Origin: Cepaea nemoralis | Lineage: Eukaryota > Mollusca > Gastropoda > Stylommatophora > Helicidae | DNA: 64,000 bases | Reading direction: 5' to 3' | Assembly: GCA_014155875.1 (NCBI GenBank) | Contig: JACEFZ010017437.1 | Coordinates: forward strand, 134,001-198,000 | Shown: positions 1 to 11,224 of the stretch, one piece after another | Numbering within the stretch: the stretch's first letter is position 1 | Layout: each line of letters starts with the position of its first letter | Translations under genes and position numbers: made by a program | Notes under the pieces: model-generated | The model's input: only the letters and a program-made list of their open reading frames with translations | Told to the model about the DNA's origin: nothing | Database searches by the model: none

Positions 1-1360
1 CCACTTTCATTGACCGTACGAAGGCTTTTGATACAGTCAGCAGAGAAGGACTGTGGAAGATTATGGCAAAATATGGCTGTCCACGAAAGTTTGTCCAAAT
101 AGTGCGGCTATTTCATGATGGCATGCAGGCAAGAGTACAGGAAAATGGTGAACTGTCTGAACCCTTTCCTGTCACCAATGGAGTGAAGCAAGGATGTGTC
201 CTGGCACCAACACTGTTCAGCCTTATGTTTTCAACCATGTTGATGAATGCCTTCGAGAACGACGACATTGGAATAGACATCAACTACCGTATGGATGGAA
301 AGTTATTCAATCTGAGAAGGCTGAAAGCTAAAACCAAAATTAACAGCAACACCGTCAGAGAGCTCCTGTTTGCTGATGATTGCGCTCTATACGCCAACTC
401 AGAGGCGGATATGCAACATAATGTTTTAGCTTTCTCACATGCCTGTGCCAACTTTGGGCTCAATATCAACTTGGAGAAGACTGTAGTTATGTACCAGCCA
501 GCTCCAGGGAATAATCACACTGTGCCGAATATCAAAGTGAATGATCATAGACTAAGTGTTGTGGACAAATTCACCTATCTTGGCAGCACTGTGTCACAAG
601 CTGCCACAATTGATGACGAAGTGAATGCAAGAATCTCCAAGGCCAGTGCGGCCTTCGGCAAACTACAAAAATGTATGGGACAGAACTGGAATAAGCCTGC
701 AAACAAAGCTAAAAGTCTACAAAGCAGTTGTATTATCCACACTGCTATATGCTTGTGAAACCTGGACTGTTTATCAGCGACACGCTAGGAAATTAAACCA
801 CTTCCACACAGTCTGCCTAAGGAAGCTACTGAAGATTAAATGGCAAGACAAGATTCCAGACACTGAAGTCCTAGAAAGAGCGTCCATGTCCAGGATCCAC
901 ACTCTACTGATGAAGAATCAGATTCGCTGGGCTGGTCACTTGACTCGCATGCCAGATCACAGGCTCCCTAAACGAATTTTTTTACAGCGAACTGCGTTGT
1001 GGTAAACGCTCCCAAGGTGGCCAGAGGAAACGCTTTAAAGACACTCTGAAAATCTCATTGAATGCTTTTGGAATTCATCATGACACCTGGGAAGCTGCAG
1101 CCAGAGGCCGATATTCGTGGTGTGCATCATTACGCAAGGGTGCAGTCATATGTGAGGCAACCAGGACTGCAAGAGCTGTGAAGAAAAGGCTGGACAGAAA
1201 AATCACTGCAGGAAATCCTCCTCCAGAAATGTCAAGCATTCTTTGTCCACATTGTCAAAGAACATTTCGAACCAAAATAGGCCTTATCAGCCATCTTAGA
1301 ACCCACAGCTCCATACCTTCAATCCCACTGGATGAAATGAATGGTCATCACCATTCTTGA
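1..1360 (+). pseudogene. LINE reverse transcriptase, 3' two-fifths, with C2H2 finger
   Basis: Cut by the window start inside RT motif A (FIDRTKAFD at 6-32). Motif B is KQGCVLAPTLFS and motif C is LLFADDCAL. The frame shifts near 665 and again at the T run near 980. The thumb region reads LLYACETWTVYQRHARKLNH. The C-terminus has a zinc finger starting CPHC and ending HLRTH (about 1247-1310) and stops at 1360. The endonuclease is outside the window. This is a dead copy of a non-LTR element that would insert by target-primed reverse transcription. A relative on the opposite strand is at 58205-59356. Clade not assigned; I-like or RTE-like families with such a finger are candidates. Confidence 0.85.
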
Positions 1361-1454
1361 TGGACAAACAACACAACAACAAACATTCAGTAGGCAAAAA
1401 ATAGAACCTGCAGATATATCCAGCAAGAATACAGTATTAAGATAAATAAAACAG

Positions 1455-1615
1455 CAAAATAACGGACAAGCAGAGAAGAGGAAGGCCACAATGTAGATGG
1501 GTTCAGGATGTGATAGATAATTTACATATGATAGAAACAGGCAGGACATGTGAATTAAGATAGAGATAAATTTCAGAAGACTGTTATGGGAGAAAAGTTC
1601 AGCTCAAGACAAGCC
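1455..1615 (+). pseudogene. LINE C-terminal scrap
   Basis: Reads RRGRPQCRWVQDVIDNLHM, the basic RGRPxxRW motif near the end of many LINE ORF2 proteins, then decays. Short and degenerate. Confidence 0.5.
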
Positions 1616-1884
1616 AATAGATGACTGTGAGCAGTACTAAATGCTTAGTTGGTTATGGTGTAGATTATTTAAGTAGTATTTGTGTGTGTTTAAATGGTGG
1701 TTTGGTAGTGGGAGGCTACCTGAAACAGTGGAATTTAACTAAAAACAGAATTTGCTCTGGTGTAATTGTTTCCTCATTAGTGACAGGACTGGGTTTATTC
1801 CTAAAAACTTGTTGGTTAATCCAGTTTCTGGGTATTTGGAAGGAAAATGGTCATTCCATCATATTATGCCTTGATTGATGTGTG

Positions 1885-2060
1885 GAGCCATGGTGGTTTG
1901 TTACTTTCCCACCAAGACAGTGGGTTTGATTCCCAGCAGAGGCAGGATTCTTTTTTCCGGCCAATACTGCCAATATTCCTCCCCATGACGCTTGAAGGCA
2001 GAAGTGGAAGATGATGATGATGATGACTGCTCTGGGGTCAACCCAACCTCATGGGAATGG
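1885..2060 (+). repeat. Possible tRNA-derived SINE
   Basis: Around 1905-1945 a T-arm-like stretch occurs (tggg, loop tttgatt, ccca), resembling a Pol III B box, followed by unrelated sequence and a GAT run at 2012-2027. No target duplication found. Confidence 0.35.
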
Positions 2061-2284
2061 AAACTTTCAGGATAATGCCTAGGAAGTGAAGGTAACAAGA
2101 GAGAGAGAACTGGCCACCCCACCTCATATGTCTTTACCTAGAATATGGGAAGACCTAACACTTCACACCCCATCAGCAGTAACCGCTATAGAACTATCTT
2201 TCCCTTGTAGTATGTGTGAAGGTCTTACATTTTACTTCCTTACAATAATATCTGTCTCAGTCACTATGTTAAAACAGAGTTTAA

Positions 2285-2528
2285 TGGATTGATTTATTTG
2301 GTTGTTTTGGGATTTGAGGTTTTAAGATTGAGCACAACCCACTGCTGGCAACACTGATCATATTCCGGTACAAGCCTTGGGCCTTGTCCAAGTTGGATTG
2401 GAAGCACTTGTCTCGAGTTTCACTCTTGTTTGAGCTCGTCAGTAGGGCATATCCCCGATTGGACCCATGATTAAACTCCAGATCACTGGTGGGTGTGTAA
2501 CCACTTAACTACACTGCTTACGCTAGAC
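2285..2528 (-). repeat. Dispersed repeat family A, copy 1
   Basis: Shares a core (on plus: cactgctggcaacactgatc, attccggtacaagcct) with 45680-45960 (+) and 48725-48940 (reverse of this). On the minus strand the right end holds an A-box-like tagttaagtggtta, so it may be a tRNA-derived SINE read leftwards. Confidence 0.55.
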
Positions 2529-2529
2529 A

Positions 2530-3690
2530 TAACCAAATGATCATATTAGAGTATTTGTAGCATAGCGTATACTACTAAGATGGAAAATAGACCACAGTAG
2601 ATACAAAATCGACTTCTAAGAATATAGAGTCTAACCACTGCTGAAGAAGCGATCAAAAGGCTTCGCGTTTCTAGATGGATGATTTCCAAGGTCCCAGAGT
2701 GGATCACTACTTCTAACAGTGCCAGGCGGAAAGTTATGATGACCAACTATACTTAAAGAAAGACAGTATGTCAATGGATTCCTGCTATTGTGCCTGGATG
2801 ACTAATGAGCTGCTCTTCCCCCCCCCCCCCCTTTCAATCTACATCATTCTCACAAGGAGATAGACAGATTGATATTTATGTATAGACACAATCCTTTCAA
2901 TCGTCACACAATCTGATGATACTACTAGAGCTAAGTTAATAATGACAAAGTGCGTTTTGTTGTGTTAACAAAATACTACAGACTGGTTTATTTCTACCAC
3001 ACTACGTGAGACCCATAGGGAACTCATGGACACAGGGATATGCAGATCCCTGGTTAACCTAATGTCATATATGTATGTTTGTGAATCTTCTTATGTTCTA
3101 TGGCAAAGTACCTGGTAAAGATGCTAATCATAGAAATGCATAACTGGCCGATAGGAAAAAGTTTGGTGAATGCTGCGAAGTGGCAAATAGGATGTCTGCC
3201 ACTTATCTTCTGGTTCTTGGCCTCCTGAATGGTAAGCTGAAATGTGCTGACAGTCTGGGTAGTTGTATGGACACCACACTCGGCTGTATCAGTGTGAGTG
3301 GTGCATAGCTCAGTCACTGGTCGTGACCATGGCTACTTTTGATCAGGGTGTAGGCTCTGTGAATGACATTAGTGAGAAGGGGTGAATAATCCTTTATGAC
3401 AAGGTTATAAATCTAACTTTTGCCCATGTCCTTTAATGGCCTACGCATGTCTCATTCAGAATAGCATAGGCTATCTGTCTTTGCATATTATAATTCCATA
3501 TACTGAGATCTACAACAGTACACTGATCTAATGGAAAACAGCACACAAATGATATTCTGTTCCTTCTTCTTATATTTAGATCGACTATGAATAACCATTC
3601 AGATGCTCTACGTCAAAGACTACTGTCCTAATAATATATGTATTCTAAGTCATGATTAATCATGGAAACACACGAACCACATACACACAA
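2530..3690. other. Unassigned stretch
   Basis: Contains a 15-bp C run near 2818-2832 and short ORFs without recognisable domains. The open frame at 3054-3317 (-) has no feature I can name. Nothing else supported. Confidence 0.4.
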
Positions 3691-3970
3691 TGAATTAACA
3701 TCACATATTATTGGATGAATTATATGGACAGAAATAAACTCATAGGCTATGACATCACGATATACATTAACAAACCATTAAATATATGACATGAAACAAC
3801 ACAAGTCATCTTCCAAGTATGGGGACACCCTCCATATGATGAATTAACATCACATATTATTGGATGAATTAAATGGAATGAAATCAAACCACACACGACA
3901 ACAACGACATCACGATCTACATGATGGAATCATTACATCTATGAAACACCACAAGTTATCTTCCATAGTT
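3691..3970. repeat. Tandem duplication, period 149 bp
   Basis: Two diverged copies start at 3691 and 3840 with tgaattaacatcacatatta; both end near caagt(c/t)atcttcca. AT-rich, no coding potential seen. Confidence 0.7.
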
Positions 3971-4402
3971 ATAAGTTTTAATTCTAGCAATCATTAAAAC
4001 ATAATTAATTATCCAGAAGATTTGCTAGCTAGGCTTAAGATTACTTTTACTATAAATACGAACGATATTAGTGCTGGAGAATTCTTCCAGGGTTGATCTT
4101 AATCTGACTATGGGTGAGATAAAGATTAATAAATAACAATTAAGTGTAACTTATTTAATCTCGGAACTAATTCCTTCGACTAAAACATATTATCTAAATG
4201 AATATATTAGTTCCTATGCTAAGCACGTAATTAATATATCTTAACTAGGGCTGCGGAAGTTAACAATTAATTAATTGATTAGTCATTAACTTTTATTAAA
4301 GGTTAATTTTTTTAACGATTAATCAAAAACTTTTCTCCCATCACTTATACAAATGAACCGGAAGTCTAAAAGTAACAACCTGGCAGCGGAGAAATATAAC
4401 CA

Positions 4403-4681
4403 ATGTCCGGACGATTACATGAACATTTTGGTTTAAAAGTATTGACTGATGGAAATATTGAAAATGCTGAAAAGGTTTATTGCATTCATTCTGATAAATC
4501 GTTTGCCTACCATGGTTCTAACACCTCGCTTTCTTACCACCTATCGAAGGACCTCAATGCAAAACTCATGAGATGGTCTTTGCTTCTGCAACCTTATTCA
4601 TTCCAGATTGAGTATGTCCCCGGGAAAATGAATGTTGGAGCAGACTTTCTTAGACAACATCTGGTTCCTGATGAATCATAG
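4403..4681 (+). pseudogene. Chimeric ORF: BED zinc finger joined to Gypsy RNase H tail
   Basis: Residues 6-49 (HEHFGLKVLTDGNIENAEKV, then Cys27 and SLSYHLSK) resemble the BED finger at the N-terminus of hAT transposases. The second zinc Cys is replaced by Ser30. From residue 50 the frame continues without a break as LMRWSLLLQPYSFQIEYVPG and GKMNVGADFLR, the end of the RNase H domain of a Ty3/Gypsy polymerase. The junction is near 4550. The AT-rich block at 4246-4400 upstream has a TAGGGCTG and repeated ATTAATT pattern, like some hAT ends. A real fused protein is unlikely; this is probably an accident of nested insertion. Confidence 0.6.
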
Positions 4682-4713
4682 AATTCAGATGTAGTAGGAA
4701 ACTCTTATCAGAC

Positions 4714-4812
4714 ATTCACCACTAGCAACAACAGTCATTCACTACTAAACAACAGCAGACATTCACCACTAAACAACAGCAGACATTCACCACTAAACAA
4801 CAGACATTCACA
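4714..4812. repeat. 23-bp minisatellite
   Basis: About four units of cagacattcaccactaaaca with acag, degenerate at the left. The same unit recurs at 20340-20482. Confidence 0.8.
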
Positions 4813-4898
4813 ACATGAGAAGAATGTGACTGCAAACTGTAGCCAGAAGCATAAACACTCCAGAGACATAACAGTTCAAATGCCTATTCTGTCCTAGT

Positions 4899-5045
4899 CT
4901 GTTGGGGATCAGAAGTCTGTCTGCTTTTATATAGTTGTATACAAAGTTCTAGTTTCATTAGCCTGTTCCAGGCAATCATTGTTAGTTACTCAGGCTGTCC
5001 AATGAATTCACAAAATTTGTCTTAGTGTCAGAAGTGGGGGTGCGC
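4899..5045 (+). other. Possible LTR end and primer-binding-like motif
   Basis: At 5026-5038 tgtcagaagtggg matches the complement of a tRNA-Leu 3' end, as in primer sites of many Gypsy elements, and follows about 130 bp beginning tgttgggg. Its place after a Gypsy polymerase fragment suggests LTR remnants. No paired LTR was found. Confidence 0.3.
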
Positions 5046-5950
5046 CACCGCCTAGTTGAATGTATTATTCACTGGCGAGCAACCCCAAATAGTCAGAAAT
5101 TGACTAAGGACAAAATCTATATGACTGAACTACACATTAAGCCCATGAATATCAAGAGTACAACTTACAAGTGGCTCGTAACAAAATAAAATTAGCTGAC
5201 CTTAATATTCGCCAAGGAGTGAGAAGGAGCTGAGTTAGATTTAAGTCTACAAGTTTACTACTAGCCCAGTGCAGGTTTCTCTCTCCTGACTGTTCCTCTC
5301 CCCTGGTGTCTAAGTAATCCCCCACCAATGTACACACACAAACATGCATGCACGATTGGATAAATAACAGATAACTCTTGAGTTTAACACAAACTACACT
5401 CAATTTAATTACTAACAATATTATTCAACATATTATGTTTTTCATGATGATGATGATGAACTATGCAATATACACTCATACATTTCAAATGATGGAAAGT
5501 ATATATACATAACTTTAAGGTTATTTGTAATCCTATCTGGATCTATGTCCTGGTTGCAAGAGAGATCCACAAACAGCAGTTATGTTCAGCTCAGCACACA
5601 TATGGTCAGATCTCCACAAAGCTGGACGGTGTTCAAAACAGTAGTGTTCTGTCTTGTCTCTCCTAGTTCCTCCGTTACCACAGCATGGGAAACTGGGCTT
5701 CACTACATGTACTTTCCCCGACAATTTCCTCACTCGACCACTAGGCCTACAACCCTCTACAGATCACTAATAACCACCACCCACCCTTTCTCAACTAGTA
5801 TCACTAAGCCATGCCCACTACATTAAATAATACTGGCCATTTTTACTTTTTAAGGTTTTCATTTGTAACCCGTATGATGATAGTGAATAAGCCACTACAA
5901 CCGTATACAGGCCACTAATAACCGCTCCCCACCTCATGCGCGGTCTTTTT
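5046..5950. other. Unassigned stretch
   Basis: No recognisable gene. A GAT run is at 5440-5458. The sequence cactaataaccnc occurs at 5765 and 5914, suggesting an old duplication. Confidence 0.35.
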
Positions 5951-5959
5951 ATTTTTATA

Positions 5960-6062
5960 CCCCCCCCCACCCCCCCCCCCCCCCCCCCTCCCAAAAAAAA
6001 AATTCTCAACATTTTTTTTTCACCCACAATTTCCCAACTTCCCACAAAAAAAAAAAAAAAAA
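5960..6062. repeat. Cluster of C, A and T homopolymers
   Basis: Runs of C (about 5961-5990), A (5994-6002), T (6012-6020) and A (6046-6063) follow one another. This is a region prone to assembly or polymerase error. Confidence 0.85.
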
Positions 6063-6140
6063 CATTTCCCCGATTCGAACCACGGACCGACCGCTCCCGT
6101 AGACCGGCGGGGGGAGTTACCCCAGCCCCTTCTCTAAAAA
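6063..6140 (-). repeat. tRNA-like SINE head
   Basis: On the minus strand the sequence ggtctacgggagcggtcggt is followed by a good B box, gtggttcgaatcg. The homopolymer cluster lies directly on its 3' side. Confidence 0.45.
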
Positions 6141-6164
6141 AGTAGCAAGCCTTGTCTATACTGT

Positions 6165-6290
6165 ACTACTCCCCGGTTGCTTTCATAGCCCTCAATACAT
6201 TAAGTCCCCTACCAGCCTTCACCACCAAAGGTTCCACCATGATCCTTAAAAGACAAACACCTTCAAAGATGATACCCATGTTCTTCAATT

Positions 6291-6375
<85 letters not shown>

Positions 6376-6900
6376 GATAGGGCATCCATTCAACATAATA
6401 CCTGGGACATCTGCTTTGAGACATCCGGTTATCCAGGGAGTACCACACAACCGATGCCTTGTCAGGGTGCATAATGGCCCCTGCGTCCCTGCACCACTCT
6501 GCCATCCTATTTTCTGTCACCTGTAAGTCTTTCGCCAAACTGGCCCTGTTTCTGCCCTGTCTGTACATAGCACATTATCTGCAAATGTCAAGATTCTACC
6601 CACACCTGGTATCTCAGTAGCTGCGATTTTGCTGGTGTAGACATTAAAGAGCACTGGGGACAAGGCAGATCCCTGCGGCAACCCAGGTGTAATAGTACAG
6701 GGGTCAGAAGTCCAGGAACCCATGTGCAGTGCAAGCTTACGCTCATAAAGGACTGCCGCAACCCATCTACCAAGAATGAATCAAGTAGAAGAAAAGGTAG
6801 TTCCACAGCAAATACTGCCATTGGGATGTCTGAGGCCACCATATGAGGTGTGGTGGACATCTCCCTCCTCATTGCATTTCTAGAAAGTTATCTGAAACCC
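6165..6900 (-). pseudogene. RNase-H LINE fragment (RT part) with CT expansion
   Basis: RT motif B reads GLPQGSALSPVLFNVY and motif C reads TFADN, with the second catalytic Asp changed to Asn. Next comes the palm/thumb segment RQGRNRASLAKDLQVTENRM. A 78-bp CT tract (6294-6371) interrupts the region. The 3' part parallels 43740-43910 closely. RNase H is absent here. The frame is broken several times. Confidence 0.8.
6294..6371. repeat. (CT)n microsatellite inside LINE
   Basis: About 39 CT units. The related copy at 43850-43865 has only tttactctcttgactaag at this place. Confidence 0.95.
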
Positions 6901-6929
6901 ATTCTTAAGAGGCTGGGTTGACAGGAACC

Positions 6930-7030
6930 ATACTGTTCAGACAAATATCATCCTGCCTCTGATGGGGAATGGAACCAGGACCACTCTATTGGCTGGTAAG
7001 GGCTCTAACCACTATGCCATCATGACTTCT
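6930..7030 (-). repeat. tRNA-derived SINE head
   Basis: On the minus strand an A box (tggcatagtggttagagc) and a B box (tggttccattccc) lie at tRNA-like spacing. This is a good Pol III promoter pair. Confidence 0.6.
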
Positions 7031-7074
7031 CAATCAAAGTAAACCTCTTTCCTCTTTTTGCGCTGGTTTCCATG

Positions 7075-7203
7075 AATGGTAAGAGCGCCGGTCGTTCAGA
7101 AATCAATGGCAAACTACAGAACGTAAACTTGTCAAGAAATCACAAACAGCCAAACAATGCTGGGAGTGACTGTAACATCCTGTAAAGGATATACAACTTA
7201 CTT
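7075..7203 (+). repeat. Core-SINE copy 1
   Basis: Carries the shared core ccggtcgttcagaaatcaat, ggcaaactacagaacgtaaa and the tail catcctgtaaaggatatac. Same family as 7905-8110, 11225-11460, 19785-19905 and 46126-46245. Confidence 0.8.
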
Positions 7204-7204
7204 T

Positions 7205-7400
7205 ACTGTCTCTTCTGTCACTTAACCCCCACTGGGGACATGGAAGCCATCCTATCTTTTACCATCTCCTGCAGCTCCCTCCAGGTTCTCCTAACAGAAT
7301 TAATCTCTGTAATTCTCTTGTCCACGTGTTTTTAGGTCTCTTGATAATTTGTTTGCCTTATGGGTTCCAGACAAGAGAGTGTTTAGTTAAACTGTTCTCA
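7205..7400 (-). pseudogene. LINE C-terminal fragment
   Basis: Minus strand reads LVWNP then KRPKNTWTRELQRLILLGEP and W..CPQ. This matches the WNPQGKRxxxRPxxTWRR ending of some LINE ORF2 proteins. Stops interrupt it. Confidence 0.55.
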
Positions 7401-7904
7401 GGTTTTCTCTTTATACGCACTTCCACTGGGACTCCTTAGCTTTCACCCTCGGACAACCATCACATCTCCATTTCTTCCAGTTTCCCACCTTACCTTGATG
7501 CCCCTGTTTTCGTGTACCACTTCCACTCATTTATCTGGGATTTTCACTGAATCGTTACCATCCCCTACCCTGGTTGCCATGACCCACAGACTCCCATGGA
7601 TGTGTATAAATGGGGATAATGGTGACATTCGTGTTGGTATTAGTACTATTAGCGTGGGATTCTGAGATAAGTAGCAAATTTGTTTTGTTTTTTTCTTCAA
7701 ATTTTCATTTTCTTTTCATTGCTTTCATTTTTCATTCTTCTCATCACGTCCTTATGCCTTAATGTAGTTACTGGAGGGTCTTCTCCGTCACTATATGTTA
7801 TGTGATGTGTATGTATTTGTTTGCTGATGATGGCTAGTTGCCGCAACGTCCTCGTAATGTTTTGAACTTCTGTTCTGTAAAGCTGCATTAAAATATTTTG
7901 CATT
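7401..7904. other. Unassigned stretch
   Basis: No domain recognised. The open frame 7697-7903 (-) abuts the SINE tail and has no identifiable motif. Confidence 0.35.
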
Positions 7905-8110
7905 TCCTTTACAGGACATTGCTGTCAACATCAGCATCTTTCAGCTGATTGTTGATTTCTTGGCAAGATTACGCTCAGTAGTTTGCCATTGCTTTCTGAG
8001 CGACCGGCTCACATACGCCGTAAGTTACCGACACGATTCGAACCACTGCTGAATCTCACCGTCGTCACGTTACTTACGAGAGTATACGAGATTACGGAGA
8101 AAAGTTGCTA
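7905..8110 (-). repeat. Core-SINE copy 2, with tRNA-like head
   Basis: On the minus strand a B box (gtggttcgaatcgtg) precedes gagccggtcgctcagaaagc, then the core and cctgtaaaggaaatgcaa. This shows that the family is tRNA-headed. Confidence 0.8.
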
Positions 8111-8480
8111 ACCTCTAGGCCAGGAAGCAGGCAAAGCTGCATTACTTTGTGTTATTTTATATTGTTCAGGTTTTCTCAGTGTGAGTCCTTTCCAACACCT
8201 TTTCCTAACCTCTTGGTTCACTGTAATTTGTTTAGTTTTCTCCATGAAGTCTACATTAAAGTAAAATTGACATCAACACATTACAATAAAGTGCTGAAAG
8301 TCTGCATAAATGAACATATAAAGTTCTGCTGTTACAGTCAGTTTAGCAATCACCCTCATATAGTTGATGGCTTGTGTTGCATTTTCAATGTTACAACTTA
8401 AAGTATGGTTAGGATCTATTCATTTGATTCTTAGTATGTTTATAGCTATATAATTGGTACAAAATAGAGCAATATCATAA
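8111..8480. other. Unassigned stretch
   Basis: Open frame 8105-8401 (+) has no recognisable motif. AT-rich; nothing else seen. Confidence 0.35.
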
Positions 8481-8489
8481 GGCTGGGAG

Positions 8490-9690
8490 AGATTACGAAA
8501 TGTTCAAAGAAATGAAGTTGTTGACAAGAAATGTTCAACCTCAGTTGAATGTTATCTATGACAAGATGGGAAATACCTTAACAGGATCTAGACAAATTCT
8601 AGAAAGATGTCAGGAGTACTGCAGTGGAATGTATGATATGAGTGACAGTGAGGATATGAATGAGATACATGAGCCAATGACAGCAGAGACAGAACCTGAA
8701 CCCTCATTAGATGAAATTGCATGGGCAATAAAGAACCTGAAGAATGGTAAATCACCTGGATGTGATGAGATACCAGCTGAACTAATTACAGCAGGAGGAG
8801 AAGAAAGCATACAAATCTATCACGTATTATGTAAAAAGATATGGTATATGGCCAAATGATTGGAAGAGAACTATCTTCATTCCAATACAAAAAAGGGCAA
8901 CCTGAAATTATGCACCAACTATAGAACTACTGCCCTGATCAGTCAAGCAAGTAATATTCTACTAAAAATCATAATGGGAAGACTTCATACGAAAATGGAA
9001 GAAGAAATTAACGTGGTTCAAGCTAGATTTAGACATTGAAGAGGAACAAGAGATCACATTCTCAACATGCGTTTAATAATAGAGAAGTGCAGAGATATTT
9101 AATGTAAACCTATTCTCATGTTTTGTGGATTATTCAATGACACAATGAAAGAAATTAAACGACGACTATCAATTGCTCTTCAAAGACAAACACCTGAATC
9201 AGTTATGGAGTGGGACAGACAGAACTACAAACATTGATTTTTACGAGCATGCATCTTTCCTATTGCAATATATGCCTGTGAGACCTGGACACTTACAAAA
9301 CAAGCTGAACAGCGCATAAATGCCTTTGAATATAAATGTTATAGACGAGTTCTAAAGAATATCCTTGGTAAAGAAAATAACAACTGCATCCATACTTCAA
9401 GAGCTGAATATTGAAGAAGGTTGGCTATTAAAGACGATAAAACAAAGAAATTTGAAATATTTTGGTCACTTGAAACGTCACGAAAGTTTTGAGAGAACAA
9501 TAATGGAGAGGTATATGCCTGGGAAGAGAGGAAGAGGAAGGACAAAAGAGAAGATGGGTGCAGGAAGTGGCGGATGATCTCCAAATGGATGTATCGAGAG
9601 GTTTTCTGGAAGGTTGTTATGGGAGCGAGGTTCTGCAAAGGACATGCTACTGAAATGAAAATATAATTGGTATACATTGGCACTCATATA
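8490..9690 (+). pseudogene. LINE RT fragment, plus arm of inverted pair
   Basis: Starts in the linker (AWAIKNLKNGKSPGCDEIPA), proceeds through PNDWKRTIFIPIQKKGN, then loses most of the palm. It resumes at CIFPIAIYACETWTLTKQ and FGHLKRHESFERTIMERYMP, ending near ...ATEMKI. Several frameshifts. RTE-like by order of motifs (inference). Confidence 0.75.
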
Positions 9691-9715
9691 AGTAGAGGAT
9701 GTATTGTTATAATGT

Positions 9716-9792
9716 ATAATTGATTGATTGATTGATCTAGGAACCGACATCACAGCACTCGGGACATTCCCATAAGCGCTCCCATTCTTGGA
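9716..9792 (-). pseudogene. RNase-H LINE extreme 3' end
   Basis: Minus strand ends ...WECPECCDVGS, stop, then an (ATCA)n tail. Fragment of the family at 34762-35225. Confidence 0.65.
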
Positions 9793-9837
9793 CATTCCCA
9801 TAATGTATAATGTTATGCTATAATGTTCATTCATTCA

Positions 9838-10340
9838 TTCAGTAGCATGTCCTTCGCAGAACCTCGCTCCCATAACAACCGTCTGAAAAACCTTTTGGTC
9901 ATAAGCAAGATGTCCCGCCTATGTAGAGATCACCTGCCACATCCTGCACCCATCTTCTTTTTGTCGTTCCTCTTCCTCTCTTCCCGTGCACATACCCCTC
10001 CATTATTGTTCTCTCCAAGCTGTTAGGACATTCCAAATGACCAAAATATTTCAATTTTCATTGTTTTATCGTCTTTAATAGTCAACCTTCTTTAGTATTC
10101 AGCTCTTGAAGTGTGGATTCATTTGTTCTTTTCTGTATCCAATATATTCTTAGAACCTGTCTATAACATTTATATTCAAAGGCATTTATGCGCTGTTCAG
10201 CTTGTTTAGTAAGTGTCCCGGTCTCACAGGCATATGTTGCAATGGGAAAGATGCATGCTCTTAAAAATATAATTTTTGTAGTTCTATCTGTCCCACTCTC
10301 AGTTGGTTTAGATTTTAAAGAGCAATAGATATTCATCTTT
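9838..10340 (-). pseudogene. LINE RT fragment, minus arm of inverted pair
   Basis: Reads FLRACIFPIATYACETGTLT, KQAEQRINAFEYKCYRQVLR and STLQELNTKEG; it ends with a (TGAA)n tail at 9825-9838. Same family and same region as 9140-9665 on the other strand. Confidence 0.8.
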
Positions 10341-10372
10341 GTGTCACCATTGTTGATAATTAATCATCATCA

Positions 10373-11125
10373 TCATCTTCCACTTCTGCCGTCAAGCGAC
10401 GTGGGGAGGAATAATTTGCGTTCCAGCGTCGTCAATCCATTTTCTTCTTGGACGTCCTCGTGGCCTGGTCGCAGATGATCTTTGATGTAAGGCCTGTGAC
10501 GGTAGTTGCTGATGTTGCATTCTAACGACATCGCCAAACCACTTGATCTTCTGTCTTTCAATAAATGTGGCACAAGGTGTTGATCCCACAGTCTTTCTGA
10601 TAGTAGCATTTCTTACTCGGTCTCGGATTGTTAAGTTGGCAGATCTCCTCAGGCATCTCATTTCGCAGGTGTAGATTTTGCGAAGTGTAATTTGGATAAA
10701 GTCCAGGTTTGGGATTGGTAGCATAGGGTTGGTGTAAATATGCTGTTTATTATCTGTCGTTTTGCGGACATGGGTATGTTTGGATGTTTCAGTAAGGGTG
10801 ATAGTTGATATGTAAGTGCACTAGCTTTTTGACATCTGATTTCAATTTCTCTGTCCAATCTGCCATCTTCTGTGATCATACTTCCAAGGTATTTGAATTC
10901 TTTATTTTGTTTCAGAGTTATGTTATTTATCTGTATACTTAGTGGGCCTGGTGATCTGCTAACTTGCATTACTTCGGTTTTGGCTGTGTTTATACTCATA
11001 TTGCATCTGCTGCATGTTGAACTCAGATAAGTAATATGATTTTGTAGTCTGCCCTCATCGCTGTAAAACAGGCACTGATCGTCTGCAAATAGAAGTTCAT
11101 TTATTCCCTGTGGGTCAGTTGTTTC
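10373..11125 (-). pseudogene. RTE-like LINE, 3' part (split by hAT)
   Basis: RT motif C is NELLFADDQCLFYS, the thumb is KEFKYLGSMITEDGRLDREI, and the end is RGRPRRKWIDDAG followed by a CATCAT run near 10365. It is one element with 14395-14676 and 15088-17023. A frameshift lies near 10690. Confidence 0.85.
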
Positions 11126-11224
11126 ATCTGGGGCAGGTGTCACCAAACTTTTTTCACGGCGGTCCGGATAACTAACAAAAAGACGAGCGCGGGCCGGATA
11201 CTCATTCTGTACAAAATTATCGCC

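Noticed and set aside
1319..2292. Several short frames
   Set aside because: Shadows of LINE and SINE scraps; no independent evidence.
5533..5826. Overlapping frames with Cys/His residues
   Set aside because: No splice sites or family resemblance that I could support.
6063..6140. Functional tRNA gene (also 6930-7030 and 8040-8100)
   Set aside because: B boxes are good, but acceptor stems and cloverleaf pairing are not complete; SINE heads fit better.
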